Assembly (NCBI RefSeq): GCF_028389875.1
Contig: NC_084674.1
Span: 14,169,501 to 14,233,500 of the forward strand
Reading direction: 5' to 3'
Length of the DNA: 64,000 nt
Source: Rhea pennata
Lineage: Eukaryota > Chordata > Aves > Rheiformes > Rheidae
A model generated the notes under the pieces. The model had not been told where the DNA came from. It searched no databases and saw only the letters and a list, made by a program, of their open reading frames with translations. Each line of letters opens with the position of its first letter. Within the stretch, counting starts at the first letter, position 1. This document shows, one piece after another, positions 13,696-25,989 of this stretch. Position numbers and translations under genes: made by a program.

Positions 13696-16600
13696 GAGTA
13701 AGATTTTGCAGGCACCTGCCAGCCATTCCGCAGCCCTTCGAATCCACTGCTTCTCATCCTCTGTAAGCAAGTCATCTTTTTAACCTTGGACTCCTCTTAA
13801 TGAGATGTTTTGCCTTCCTTAGTGGGACAATTAATGTGCAAAGCAAAGGCAAGTCACACCCAGCCGAAGCAGGACCGTCTTCCACAAAGCACAGGGCTTG
13901 AGTGCTTTGGGACTCAGGCAGTGAGGACGGATTTGAAGGCCTCAGAAGGAAAAAAGCACTTTTTCACAGCAATGCTTGGCACCAAGAACCCAGCTCAGAA
14001 GTAAGGGCTGCCATAAAGCTCCTGCCCAGTGCAGGAATGACCAGTGACCAGTCACTGGTGAGGTGCCCTGGTCACTCCTGTGTCGGGGCACTTCACGTGG
14101 CTCTTTGCAGCATTAGTAAGGCAACTCGCACCACAGTTTTTGCAGCGAACTGGGAATTTTGTGATTCGTAGGACAAAGAGCAGGAAAACCCTGAAAGATT
14201 ATCCACATCTCATCTGCTCCCATGTTGCAAAGTGACTCGGGTGGGCTTCAGAGCAGGGGGACAGGGAGCGTGGGGCAGCTGCAGCCAGATGAGGCCTCGT
14301 GGCTTGAGGATCTGAAGGCTCCATGCAGAGGGGTGGCCAGGACAGCTGAACACCACTGCCAAGGCGGAAGCAAAACAACGCCAGCCCAAGCAAACACCCC
14401 GGGCGCTTCAGATGCTGATGGGTGGCAAGAGAATGAGAACAGGCAATTGTGTCTCTGCTTAAACAGGGATCTTGCCAAAGAAATACTGCCTTGGGGACGC
14501 TGATCCAGGCAGCACTAGCAAAACAAGCAGTCCCCTTGCAAGCAGGAAGGAGCCACAGACACAACAAGTCTGCAAGGGTGAGCATTTACAGACAGCGCCA
14601 ATTAATGAGGAAAAATGTCCCCAGAGGGACATCAGGCATTCCTTAAGTGTCCAGCACCATGCCCCCTATCCAACCCATGCAGATGACAGGAGGCAGAAGA
14701 GTCCTGCCCCTCAGCTTCTCTGATGGAGAAGCAGCTTGATCAACACTGCTGTAGGGCATGGGAGGGAGATGCTTCCCTTTCCCCATTGCAGGAGTTGGGC
14801 TGAAGCATGACTGACCACCCACTGGGAACTACGTCCCTGGGGCAACCATGTGATGCCAGCGCCGGTGGACACTGGGAGCATCAGCGCCTGGCTGTCTGCA
14901 GCCACGGGTGGAAAGCACAGACAGAGCTTCCCATTGGGTTCAGGCTCAGATTAGCTCACTCCTCTCAATGCAAGTTGACCTATCGCAGGAGAGAATGAAC
15001 ACCATGGAAAAAAAACAAATTAATTTTTTAAACCCCAAATGTTTTAAAACTCATTACTGTAGTTTTTCCCCAAGATTGCCCCTCCTTCACCACTTCCTTT
15101 CAAGACCAGGAGAGAAGAGAGAGTCAAACGTCCATATTTCCCATGCCCAGGAGCTGCTCCAAGTGGCTCTGTTTGCCACGAGCCGGTCTCCATCATTGCT
15201 CTCTGATGGTCGTTAGGGCTTTCCTTCCTTGCCAGCTGCTTCCCCAAGGATGGTGCACACAGCAGAGACCACGCCAGCAGCAGCCAGATGCTGGAGGGCC
15301 CCAGATGTGGCCCTAACCACCTCCAGGAAAGGGAAATGAGATCTCTGTGTCCCCCAAATGCTCCACGCCAGGAACTATGTGCTCTCAACGCCCTGGGAAG
15401 GACCAGGCACCTGCACTGCAGCTCACAGCAGAGTAACAGGGCGAAAGGCAGCATGTGGCTGCGAAACCCAGCCGCAGCATCAGGCTGGAAAGGCTCAGGA
15501 GGACAGAGCGCCCCATCGGCTCGGTGAGCCCCACCATCCGAGCTAGCTGCCATCCCATCCCAAAACACATCACCTTCACTCAAGCCCGCTACATCCCATG
15601 CAAAAGGCACCTTCCTCATGACTCTCCGGAGACAGGCCAGCTTTAAGAAAAGTAAACGTTTACTCTGGGAGCATTTTGTGTGGAAAAAAGCACTTTCTTA
15701 ACGCAGCAGCTGTTGGAAGGAAAGATCCCACAGCTTTTAGAAGCAACAGGCTCCAACAACGCAAGGCTGCAGTTGCGTAATAGCAGAGCTGGTGTTTTCC
15801 AAGGCACTTTTTAATCTCCAGCTAGTGCCAAGCTGAGATCCCTCCACAACACAATCTGGTTTTGTTTGTGCCGCAGCAGCGCCTGGAACACACAGTACAA
15901 AATAACCCCCAGATCGCGAGGGATCGCACCGAGGGCAGAGCAGCCCAGCAAACTGCAAAAACACATGGTACTACCAGGGAAGGGGAAGCCACGAAAGTGA
16001 AATTTTCGGCTGGCTCCAGTGCTCTCATTCCAGGGTTTCCAGTGCTCGGGAAACTGCGAGGCGAGCGCAACAAGGTCATGGGTGCATACAGCCAAAGCGC
16101 TGCTCTAGGGAAAGGCTGCAGTCAAGTAAACATTGGTGTTACTAGAAGATGCTGGTCAAACTACACAACGCTGTCTTTTGCTCATTGTGTGAGCTATGGC
16201 CCAGGATAAACCAAAAGATGATCAAGCCACAGAAATTAGGGAGCAGGAAGGCATCAGATATGCACGTTCTGAAGCACATGGAGATGTGCTGCATGGTTGG
16301 TGAGCCGGGATCTCAGCTGTGCCTGCCCAGGGGAACCTACTCCCCGCAGCTGTGTGCCAGGGTCAGCTCCCACGAGCAACAGCGTTGCGGACTCGAGACC
16401 TCAAACCCCACAGAGCAACGCTTCAATGCCTGGGGACCTGGGCACAAGTGGAAGGAGTTCAGCAGTCCTTTCGGCACCTTATTCAAAATTCATGTCCAGC
16501 TCAAGATCCCCAGGGAGTTCACTGCTCAAAGGCAGGTGGCCTGAGCCGTGGGGTCCCTGAGAGCAGGCAGAAAGAGATGGATGAGGGGACTTGTATCCCT

Positions 16601-18765
16601 ATTTGAACTATGATATAACTGCAAGAACATGTGAAGGCTGCCTAGTGAAAATGTAAATAACATTTGTGCCAAAAACACAACTCCAAAGTCAGCAGGACTG
16701 CAGAGCTGTGCTCAGCGGGAGCCAGGCCCAGAATAGCAAGGGCTGCTCCAGGGAAGGGCGAGAGGTGGGGTCCGGGGAGCACAACAGCACGGGTGCACGC
16801 GGGGTGCCACGAGGCACCAGCAGCCCGGCCTTTTGGGGACAACAAGGCAAGGTTCGCACCCCAGCTCAACCTGTGCTATTTAAATCTCTCGCTTGCGAAA
16901 GAAAAACCTGAAGCAAGGAAATAAATATTATCTTGAAATACAAAAGCCCTGACAAATCTCCCAAAAAATTTTTTACGTGGGTTGCTCACAGCCATTGCAC
17001 AACAGGAAAAGGCTGTTGATCACATTTGCTCTGTGCTGATGTTGTGCTAACCTGCATGTACTCCAGAACTGGATCTGTTTAGATTTCAAATTTAGCTAAA
17101 CCTCCAAAGTCATACAGTAAAAGCAGATGCTCCAGAGCCAGATACTTCTCCTGCTACCCAAGTTGTTGAGTAACATTGCCAAGGGAGCAAGCACTAAATC
17201 AAGATATGAAGAGGCTACAAGGCCGCCGCATGATCTCTCCTGAGACCACAGGGCTCAGGGAGATGAGATCAGCCCATGCCAGCAGAGGGGCAGCCACAGG
17301 GCCACCTTTGTGCCATGGCAGGACGTCCCACCACAACGGGACACAGACATGGGGACAGGGTGGGCAGCACCTGCACAGCCTGCCCCTCTGCGTGGGCAAC
17401 AGCAGAGACACCAACACATGACCCGTTGGCTCTTCAGTCTCCAGCTGATGGTGCTCCCCAGCAGTGGTGGACCTGCGTCTCACCCTGCCCACATCTAAAA
17501 CACAGTAGGCAAGGAGGAGTGCGAACCCCAACACTGCAAACCAGCAAATACATCCGTGGAAGAGACTTCAAGCCCCTTTGCAGACCTCAGGGTCCTGCCC
17601 ATCAGCAGTGCCTGCTTTCGGCAATCACTTTCTTTGCGCTATTGGGCTCATTTCTGTGCGTGTTGCCTCTCTCTCCTCAGGCCACAGGAGAAATCATGTC
17701 TGGCAACACAGGTGCCTGTGCCCCAAGCAGATGCATCCTGCACCAATCCTGCCAGCAACCCCCCATCTCCAGCTTCCCACCAGCTGCCAAAAAACAAACT
17801 CAGAAACATGGTTTTTCAGAGTCAGCGGAGGATCCTCATGAATGCGGCAGGGTTGGCTCCCAGTGCCAATGCTCTTGCAAAACAAGTTAATTATCTAATC
17901 CCTTCCAGGGCCGACTTGCCCTTAAACTTCAATGTCTAGACATCTTATGGAAGGAGAGAGTTTGCCCTTAAGCCCTTGAAGGTGAGGCAGGACGGCCAAA
18001 GAGGGGAATGCTTGACTTTGCCCTGTGGTGAGCAATTTGCTGATCTGGGCCCTGCTCCCCAGGGAGGGAAAAGCTCGGCTAGACCCTTGTACCCAGCACG
18101 TATTCCCTCCCTTTCGAATTTCAGCCCCGAGGCTGGGAGCGGGACGGAGAGCCCGACGCAGCCACGGTTGGGTTGCTTCTCCGTGTGAGCGACCCGCCGA
18201 GCCGAGGAGGCAGTGCTCGGCCGCCGGCTGGCCAGGGAGCGCTGTTTTTGAGCCCTACAAAACCAGATTTGGGCAATCGTCTTAGATCCGGCTGTCGACG
18301 TTAAATTGGAGGACGCCGGCTCTGCAGGCAGCGGGACAGGCCCGGTCCAGGACCGGGGACACCTCCCCACGCCGGTCGCTTGCTGCCACCTGCTGCCACC
18401 TCGCCACAAGTGCTCGGGGAGGCGGGTGCCAGCAGCGGCCTGGGGGCGCCAGCCCCACGGAGGGGATGCCACGGGGACCCCATCGCCAAACCCCCGGCCC
18501 AGGGGGAGTAACGAGCGCGCGGGGTTCACCAAGGGTTATTCACGCTACCCCGAAACAAATTCCCTTTTGCAACAGGATAACGGGCCTCGGGGGCAACGAA
18601 AGAGCAGCAAATACTGCATTTCTTAACTTCAGTAGGGTCGGGCGCGCAAGACCCATCCTCACCAAAAAGCTGGGGAAACGGGATAGTTTAATCCAGCCCG
18701 CAAGGGGGCTGCAAAGCATGCGGGAAAACCGGCCTGGCTCCTTAGCAGCGGCGGGCTGGCACGGT

Positions 18766-18776
18766 GGGGGGGGGGG
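18766..18776. repeat. G11 homopolymer
   Basis: A run of 11 G lies inside a CpG-rich intergenic patch. It is a likely site of length variation or assembly error. Confidence 0.8.
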
Positions 18777-19759
18777 TACGCGGGATGCCCCGCAGATCCG
18801 CAGCTCACTGCTGGAGCTGGGTGACAGAGAAGGGCACGCTTGAATACACAACTGACACCATGCAAGGAGGGTGCCCCGGGGAAGAGGGTGAGGTTTCGAA
18901 GGGGGGAGGGGGGCAAAGGGAACCGAGAGGAGGGTGTAATTCAGGAAAGACAAACGCAAAACGCCGTTCTTGGGTATGAATAATCACACACACAAAGGAT
19001 GACAAGGGACGGGCTAGAAAGCAGCATCGCAGGGCAGGGCAGGGCTGAGCAGCGTCAGGGTGGTTCCCGATGGGGGGTTGTTCTAGCAGCAAACACCCCG
19101 GGGAGCTTTCTGAACACCTGTGCAAAGCACGCCTAAGCATGGGACTGTGTCCAGGTGCTCACATCACCCTTCAAGGCACACGGGGAGCAGCAGTGAAAGC
19201 CTGAAGGAGATGGGAAACTGTAGCCTGGACATAAGTCTGAAAACATGAAAGAGTGAGCTGATGCGTTCTCAGGATTCAGCAAGATTCAGGCCAAACATCA
19301 GGCGATTCCTTAGAGCGAGACAGCGGGCCACAGCACAACAGACCACCTGGGAGCTGTGGCCAAGATCCAGGAGCAGGTTGGATCTTCAGGGATGATGTGA
19401 GAGAAAAATCATGCTTTGGGAAGGCCCAGATGGCCCCTCGGGGTTTCCCTGGCTCTGCATTACTACCATGAAGTGGCTGTGGAGCAACACAGGTCACTGC
19501 CTCAAAGGACAGGATTCTGGTTTGGTACCTTAGGATGACTGAGAAGTCAAGGAAAATCTATGTGAAGGCTTCCCTACAGCTGCGTTCAGCCATGCCTTGT
19601 AAGGCCTCTGCAACCTAGCAATATACCTCAAAGTAATGTCTCCTCTCTTTGTTCTTACTGCCCTTAGTGACACAAGAACGATCGTCTTTGCTATGGTCAC
19701 AACATATTCATCACTTCCATAGGCTTACCTAGAACAAGCGCACACTGAAAAAAAAATGC

Positions 19760-19773
19760 ATATATATATATAT
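19760..19773. repeat. Short AT dinucleotide repeat
   Basis: Seven AT units follow a run of nine A and the bases TGC. It is a simple microsatellite with no gene context. Confidence 0.75.
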
Positions 19774-21954
19774 TGAACATACTGATCTTCAATTGTACTT
19801 CTGCGTCACCAGAAGACAACTGATCAGAAACAAATGCTGGGCTTGTTAGAGCAGCACAGCTCTAGCCTGCCAACCAGATAGGAAAAGAATAAGTCTCCAT
19901 GCCCAGGATGCCCATTACTGGAAATCTAATTGTTCGTTCAATGCAGCAATCCAGCTTTTCCTTCAACACAAGAAAAAAAAATCAATAGAGCAGCGCATCA
20001 AGGCTGTGCGTGGGTCCTGCTTTCCCCAAATGAAACAGGTTTCTAGGAAACAGGGTTCAATTAAGAAAGCAGGACAACGGCACTGTCTCTGCCACAGGCA
20101 CCTGATCTACAGATCAATCTCAGGCAACAGCAAAAGCAGTTGTAGGAGAAGCATTTTCAGAGCTATTCACTGTTCATTGCAAAAAATGAAAAGTGAGGCA
20201 GTGACCCTTGTTGAGAGGGCTGGAGACAAAAGCTTTGCTGCAAGAACAAGGAGAAACAAGGTTTGCGGTCAGCGGGCAGCGCTGGGCACAGCGCAGGGAG
20301 CGAGGCAAGGCAGAGCGGCTGGCTGCGGAAACTGCGGGAGGCTGTTGTCCCCGGCACGCTCCCTCCCACAGTTCCTATATATTTTCCTTGCATTCATCAG
20401 ATTCAATTAGAGAACACAGGTAGGGAAATCTCTGTATCACCGAGCAAGTGCAAGAGGGCGTTCATGTATCTTCACGGCCAGGCGCTGGCATGCAGACACC
20501 CGGCTGTGGAAGGGGAGCAGGGAAGGCGCCAGGGCTCGTTCCTAGATCCCACGGCAGGCAAAACGCAAGCGGGATCACGTCCTGGGGCCTTCTCATCTAA
20601 GCTTCCTTAGGAAAGCACGTTCTGCGGCCGAGAGCATTGCGAAACGCGTCAGGTCGGGAAAGTTCAACGGCCTGTTTGGAGAGTCAGGTGAAGGACACCC
20701 TTCGGGGGACGCGGGGCCACGGCACCAGGGTGGCCTTGGAGCATGGCTCCGGGAAAAGGAGCACAAAACGGGGAGGAGGTGCCAGGTGGGACAGCCTCAA
20801 ATAACCCCCCCCCCGGGGCAAAGCCTTTCAGGACGGGGCCCGCGGGGCAAGCAGGAGCGCGCGGCCGCCGGGCGTCCCTGCCAGTGCGGCACCGGTCCTG
20901 CAGCAGCCCCTGCTGCGTTGGGGAGCCAAGGGCTGGCCCAGCGCGCGCCCAGCCCGGGCCCAGCCTGCTGCAGGCTCGGAGGCTGCTGCCAGCAGGAGGC
21001 AGAGGCTGGCCAAGCTGCAGGCTGCTCCGAGCTGGCCGCACTCCCTCCTGCGCTCAGCACCAGCGCGCCAACCCCACCAGGTCTCCGCACCGTTCCTTTA
21101 CGGCTGCGGGGGGCTTCACTTCTCCACCTGTCGCGCCCACCCGTTGGCCCGTGGTGTATCCAGGAGGCTTATTACTGATATCCAAAGGCAGAGCAAGCTG
21201 TGAACACTCCTGCCCTGCCTGGAAGGGCCTTATCTTGCTTGCACCAAAACCGCAGGGCGGGCCGTGCCCTGCACTGCGGGCGCCACGGACGGCGTGCTGC
21301 AAGGGTGCTCTGGGCAGGAGGGGCACAGCTGCCGCCGCCGAAACGGCAAGGCCCGCCGAGCGCCGCACGAACGCGGCAGGCGCCGCTGCTCTGCTCTGCG
21401 GGGCACGGGAGACGCGCCCCCGCAGCGGATCGGCGCTCGACCGCCGCCGTGGAGCCCCCGCTCGCGGGGGCATCGCTCGTCCTGGCACCGAGCTGCACGG
21501 CAGAGCACGTAACGCAGGGCGCCAGAGGGACGGGATATTGCACCGCTCCGCCCTGGAGCGGCGGCTCCGGCACACTTAGAGCGAGGCAGAGCCAGGCCAG
21601 CCCTCCGATCGATATTCCTTGTCCTCCCTCAGGCTGCCCCACGGATCACCCGCAGGGTCTGCTGACCACCTCTAGCGGCACGAGTCTCCCATCGCTGGGG
21701 TCCAAGCTGGGACGGGGGTGCCAGACCTGCCTGCACCACTTAAACCAGAGCACTGGGGGCGGCTCTGGGGAGCCAGGTTATTCCTGGAAGATGCAGACTC
21801 CGCAGCCGGATGGAAGCGGGGCAGGGAAAGGGCCGCCCGCTCAGCCCACGGCTGCGGAGCCCTACGGAGATCCAAGCTGCTCCTGTGCTTATCAGGGCCC
21901 CCGTAACACTCAGCATGCTACAAGCAAACCCCTCGGATCACCGGAGCGCTTCCC

Positions 21955-21967
21955 GGGGGGGGGGGGG
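21955..21967. repeat. G13 homopolymer
   Basis: A run of 13 G lies in GC-rich intergenic DNA, with no gene context. Confidence 0.8.
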
Positions 21968-23015
21968 CTGCCAGGGCTCCTGAGCACAGGAGCAGCATCC
22001 ACCCGCAAAGCCGCTCGGAAAGCTGCTTCCTGCAGCGAGGAGGGGCAGGCGAGAACAGCAGGAAGAGCTCCCACCAGGAGCACCGTCTCCTAACGCAGCG
22101 AGCGGGAGGCAGGTTACAGCGCTTGAAAGGCCCTGAGCTAACCCCCCCCTCCCGCCACCGCCCCCGCCACCCGTGCTGCCCAGAGCGTTGTTATCTGCGA
22201 TTTGCAGGTGCAGCTTACGCAGTTTATCCGAGGCCATACAAGGAACCCAGGTCAGATGCAAGGTGAGAACGTGCACAGGACAGCTCCCTCCTCCGCCGTC
22301 ACCTTTGAGCCCAGGGGAGGGTGGGGGGGGACAAGCAGATCCCTCAGCAAAGGGAAGGAGCATCCATCTCCATCCAAGGAACCACCAAGGCCCTCCATCA
22401 TGTACTCGAGCGTGCCCCCATCCTCCAGGTCCTCTCACAATCCCATGACACAGGAACTATTGCAGCTCTACTAGACCAGGCAGAGCCAAGCAGTCCGCTG
22501 AATTCCCTCGCTTTCCTAGCTCTAAAGCTAACAGCCGAAGCACGGGGCGAGCCTGCCTTCCTGCGTGGGCTCTCACTTCCCCACCCCAAGCGCACCAGGA
22601 GGCAGCAGTGGCTTCCACATCCACCCAGGATCCTGCAAGCTGAGGATCCTTTAGCCAGCATGTCTTCAGGGTGCAGCAGTCCCTTTTTGGCAAGGCCCAT
22701 AACAACCCAGGACTGACTCCTGACCTTCTGCTAATTTTCACTACTAGTACACGTTTTGCCTTGTATCCTAGCCCAACTCAGCCTGGGGACTGACCTTCAC
22801 TGTTCGCCTAATCACAAGGGAAACAGCACTTAAGTCACCAAGGACAACCAAAAAGACATACTCGCTCTCTTTCTTCCACCGGCACACCAAGAGGCTTTTC
22901 CAGGGCTGGGACTTCCTGTGACTGGGATCTACTGGTTTCTCAAGTGTTCCCTCCACCCACACAGCAGCTAAACCTGGCAGGGAAGGCCAGGAGCTCCTGA
23001 ACCCCACACATGGTA

Positions 23016-23039
23016 GTGTGTGTGTGTGGGGGGGGGGGG
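23016..23039. repeat. GT microsatellite running into G12
   Basis: About six GT units run directly into 12 G. It is a compound simple repeat, likely to vary in length between individuals. Confidence 0.8.
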
Positions 23040-23984
23040 TTGTTCATAGCCTTACCTGGGACAAGGAGCTGCTCCCAAAATGCTGCAGCACCCCCACAGC
23101 AGCCCTTCCTCTGCAGCTACCCCAAAGTCAAAGCAGCAGCCCTTCAGCTTCAGGCATTGCTTGCTTGCAGCAGGAAATGAGAAATGAGTGGGACTAGCAA
23201 CATGCAGGTGTGCTTCCAGGTGCTGGCAACTTCCCTGGCTCCCTCCTTCCCACCCCACATCAGTGGGCTCATCTGCCCCATATGGGACTGGCAAAGGCTG
23301 CAAATACCTGAGAACCTGCAAGCGCTAATAAGAGCAAAGAGAACCCCCTGAAGGCCACCTGCAGCCTCCTCTCCAACACTTGTGGGCTGCCTATGCCCAA
23401 CTCCAGCCCATCCAGTAGAAAGCCCGTGTGGGGGGCCTGCTACCAGCCCATGGCCATAGCCCTGCTGGGCAGCTGGCTTGCAGCCCTCTCCCAGGCAGCA
23501 GTGCAAGGGCTCGGGGGGCCTTCACGGCCCTCCAGGGAAACACGGAGCTGCCCTTGCCCTGCAGCGAAGCCCCAAGGGCACGGAGCCTTGCAAAGGCCCC
23601 GCTGCAGCCGCCCCGGGGCGTGCGGAGGGGGCTGGGGGCTCCAGGCGACTCCCTGCCCTAGCCTGGCAGGGGAGTGGGCTGGGCCTGTCTCTGGCTTTGG
23701 GGTGCCCGTGAGGAGCCCAGGTTAATTTGACCTGGAAACGGTAAAGAATCAAAGCAGCATGGCAGATCTATTGAGGAAGAGAAGAGATCAGAACCGAGCC
23801 CTCAGGGTCTTCACCGTCTCTCTGGACATTAGCAAGCATTCATCATGGCAAAACCTGGAACTCACAGAAATGTGGAGAAAAAGCAAAAGAGTGAATCCCT
23901 CTTGCTCTACATCATCCCATACCACAGCCCTTTTCCCCAAAGGAAAAATAATCATTGCACAGAAGACTCTTGAAATTACTAGAT

Positions 23985-25812
23985 TTTAATAGCCATTTAA
24001 ATCCTTTGCCTACAGCAATCTGCAGCATATCAGAAATCACATAGATATCCAACAACTTTTTCTGCCTTTTACCATGTAAAACTATCAGCATTTTTTCCCA
24101 TCAACTCCTGTAGTAGAAACAATAACCAAGCAACTGACAGCAACTTTCTAATTTTCTAAAAGAACATCATTTCTTCTCTTACAAAAAGAGCAGAGAAACT
24201 AACAGGGAGGATCAAATACATACACAGTTCATAGTATCCTGGAGAAATAGTGAGAAGATGGCTCTCAGAAATACAAGCTTACATATACGTCTATAGGGGA
24301 GCCTCTAGAAAATGTCGGGTGCTGATACCCAAGGAGAGTCTCTAAAGGGACTGAGTGGTGACAGATGTCCAATGGCTTCCTCCTGCTTGTCTTGATGAGG
24401 ACCATGCACGGCTTCACCCTCCACCAAACACACGTAATGCCTGAGACCAGGAGCCAGGTTTCTCATCCAGGTCACACAGCAGGATTAGCTACAAGTGTCC
24501 AGCAGCTAATTTGGGGAGACGCAGCAAGGAGCTGCATCTGGAGGGGGATTAACGCAGCAGAATCGGTCTCCAGAAGGTGCCTCACGGGCCGCAAAGTTAA
24601 CTTGTCTGGATTTCTCCTTTTTTGTATATAATTTCACTGGACTAGGGGTTATAAATCATCAAAAGGAAATTACCAATTTTTACTTTTCCACACCACTCTA
24701 CTCTAAAACGCATCCCACGTGAGCCTGAGACATCTGCTAACAATTCACATTGGCTAGGGAGTACACGAGCCCATACTGCACTTCACTGTTCCTTCACTTA
24801 TCTCATTACACTTGGATCTGTTACACGTGTTTTCAATGACATTATCATTCACTGAATTCACAGAATTCATTACAAAGTTCATTATTTACATCAAAACGTT
24901 CAGCAGCGCACTGTAATAGAAAAGAGCCGAGACAAGAGCCTGCCCCGGCGTCAGCCCGAACGTGCTCGCTCGCACGCCTCGCCGCAGCGCTGTTGCTGAC
25001 TCAGGCCCCACGTCCAAGAGACTGATTAGCTCCAGGAGTTTTTGTTTGCACAACTGTTCCAAAACTGCTGTCTTTACGCTGAGTTTTCACAAGACCCAGG
25101 TTTCACATCAGAGGAAACCACCCCGCTACGAGACCAGGTTCTACGCGGACGTCGTTATTCTAGACTGTTAAGGCATGACATAAGCACAGGAGCTGTTCAG
25201 GGATTTAAAAAAATCCACTCATCAGAAGTGTAAACATTTTGGACATACAGTCATTTAACTTTCACACATGAAGTTTTCTGGGTTTTTTTTCTGCATAAAT
25301 CATAAGTTAATGAGCTACATAAACAGCACGTTAGCAAATGCCTGGAACATCAGGATTCTCTTACAACAACATCGCATGCAACGCAGCAGAGTCTAAGGGG
25401 TAGGAATATCGTAAGTCTCAGTCCAGGACATTTCTTCCTTCCTACACTTCTTATATATTTTAGATAAATCTCATTAACAACTATGTGCCAGTAACTTACA
25501 TAGCATGGGCTGCCTAAAGAATTCCAGCGCGTTCCATGGCTAGCGTTTTGTAATTTCAGATCATTTCTACTTCACGTATAAGTAGAAAACACAGAGATTC
25601 TGTTCCCGTTTTTGCCTATATGTAGGTTGTTCAGTGATCCCTAGGTCCCCTCGTGTCGGTAGTGCTATAGATTTACGTATCAGTGATTTTGCCTTCCTCA
25701 GGGACTTTGGCACATTCACCGTGATTTGTACGAGATCCCTGAGAACTTATCAAAGCAATCAGTACGTTACAGCTGGAAACATCTGGCTCCGGCGCCGGGC
25801 TCCCCGCGGCGC
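23985..25812 (-). other. ABHD6: Probable ABHD6 3' UTR and downstream flank
   Basis: Directly after the ABHD6 stop codon the sequence becomes AT-rich and holds no long open frame for about 1.8 kb, as expected of a 3' UTR. I saw no AATAAA on the minus strand in this stretch. The nearest strong variant is ATTAAA on the minus strand (plus-strand positions 23,985-23,990). The true cleavage site could be nearer to the stop if a weaker signal is used, so the left boundary is a guess. A small CpG-rich patch sits near 24,940-25,010. Confidence 0.4.
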
Positions 25813-25989
25813 TCACGCCTGTTTCTTGCTGTTCCCTGCGCTGTGCAGCAGCGCCAGGAACTCGAGCATGAGCTTCGCCGTCTTCCTGGGCCTCTCCACG
25901 ACCACCGAGTGCCCGCAGCTCTCCAGAATAGACACGTGGCAGTCGGGAATGGCTTTTGCTAACATGTCGGCTCCAGAAACATCCAGGAC
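25813..25989 (-). CDS. ABHD6: ABHD6 coding exon 8 (terminal)
   Basis: Residues 280-337 and the TGA stop, 177 nt in phase 0. It opens VLDVSGADML and holds catalytic His306 in ESCGHSVV, followed by ERPRKTAKL. The acceptor is a short pyrimidine stretch ending TTCAG. A run of 11 G (transcript strand) lies only about 34 bases upstream of the exon, which is unusual for a 3' splice site. Confidence 0.95.
   Translation of the reverse strand, partial: VLDVSGADMLAKAIPDCHVSILESCGHSVVVERPRKTAKLMLEFLALLHSAGNSKKQA

Larger units (their letters stand above)
10641..23984. other. Long intergenic stretch, no gene recognised
   Basis: No exon, tRNA or transposon is recognised in these 13 kb. About 11,100-11,600 is AT-rich and unlike its GC-rich surroundings. 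Patches of CpG-rich DNA occur near 11,780-12,350, 18,100-18,800 and 20,700-21,600. Simple repeats are listed separately. The open frames present are short and overlap on both strands. A conserved non-coding element or a lncRNA cannot be excluded without alignment. Confidence 0.55.

Noticed and set aside
14040-14059. Hairpin with an 8-bp stem and 4-base loop (ACCAGTGA / TCACTGGT).
   Set aside because: Short stems of this size are expected by chance in 64 kb and there is no context for an RNA gene.
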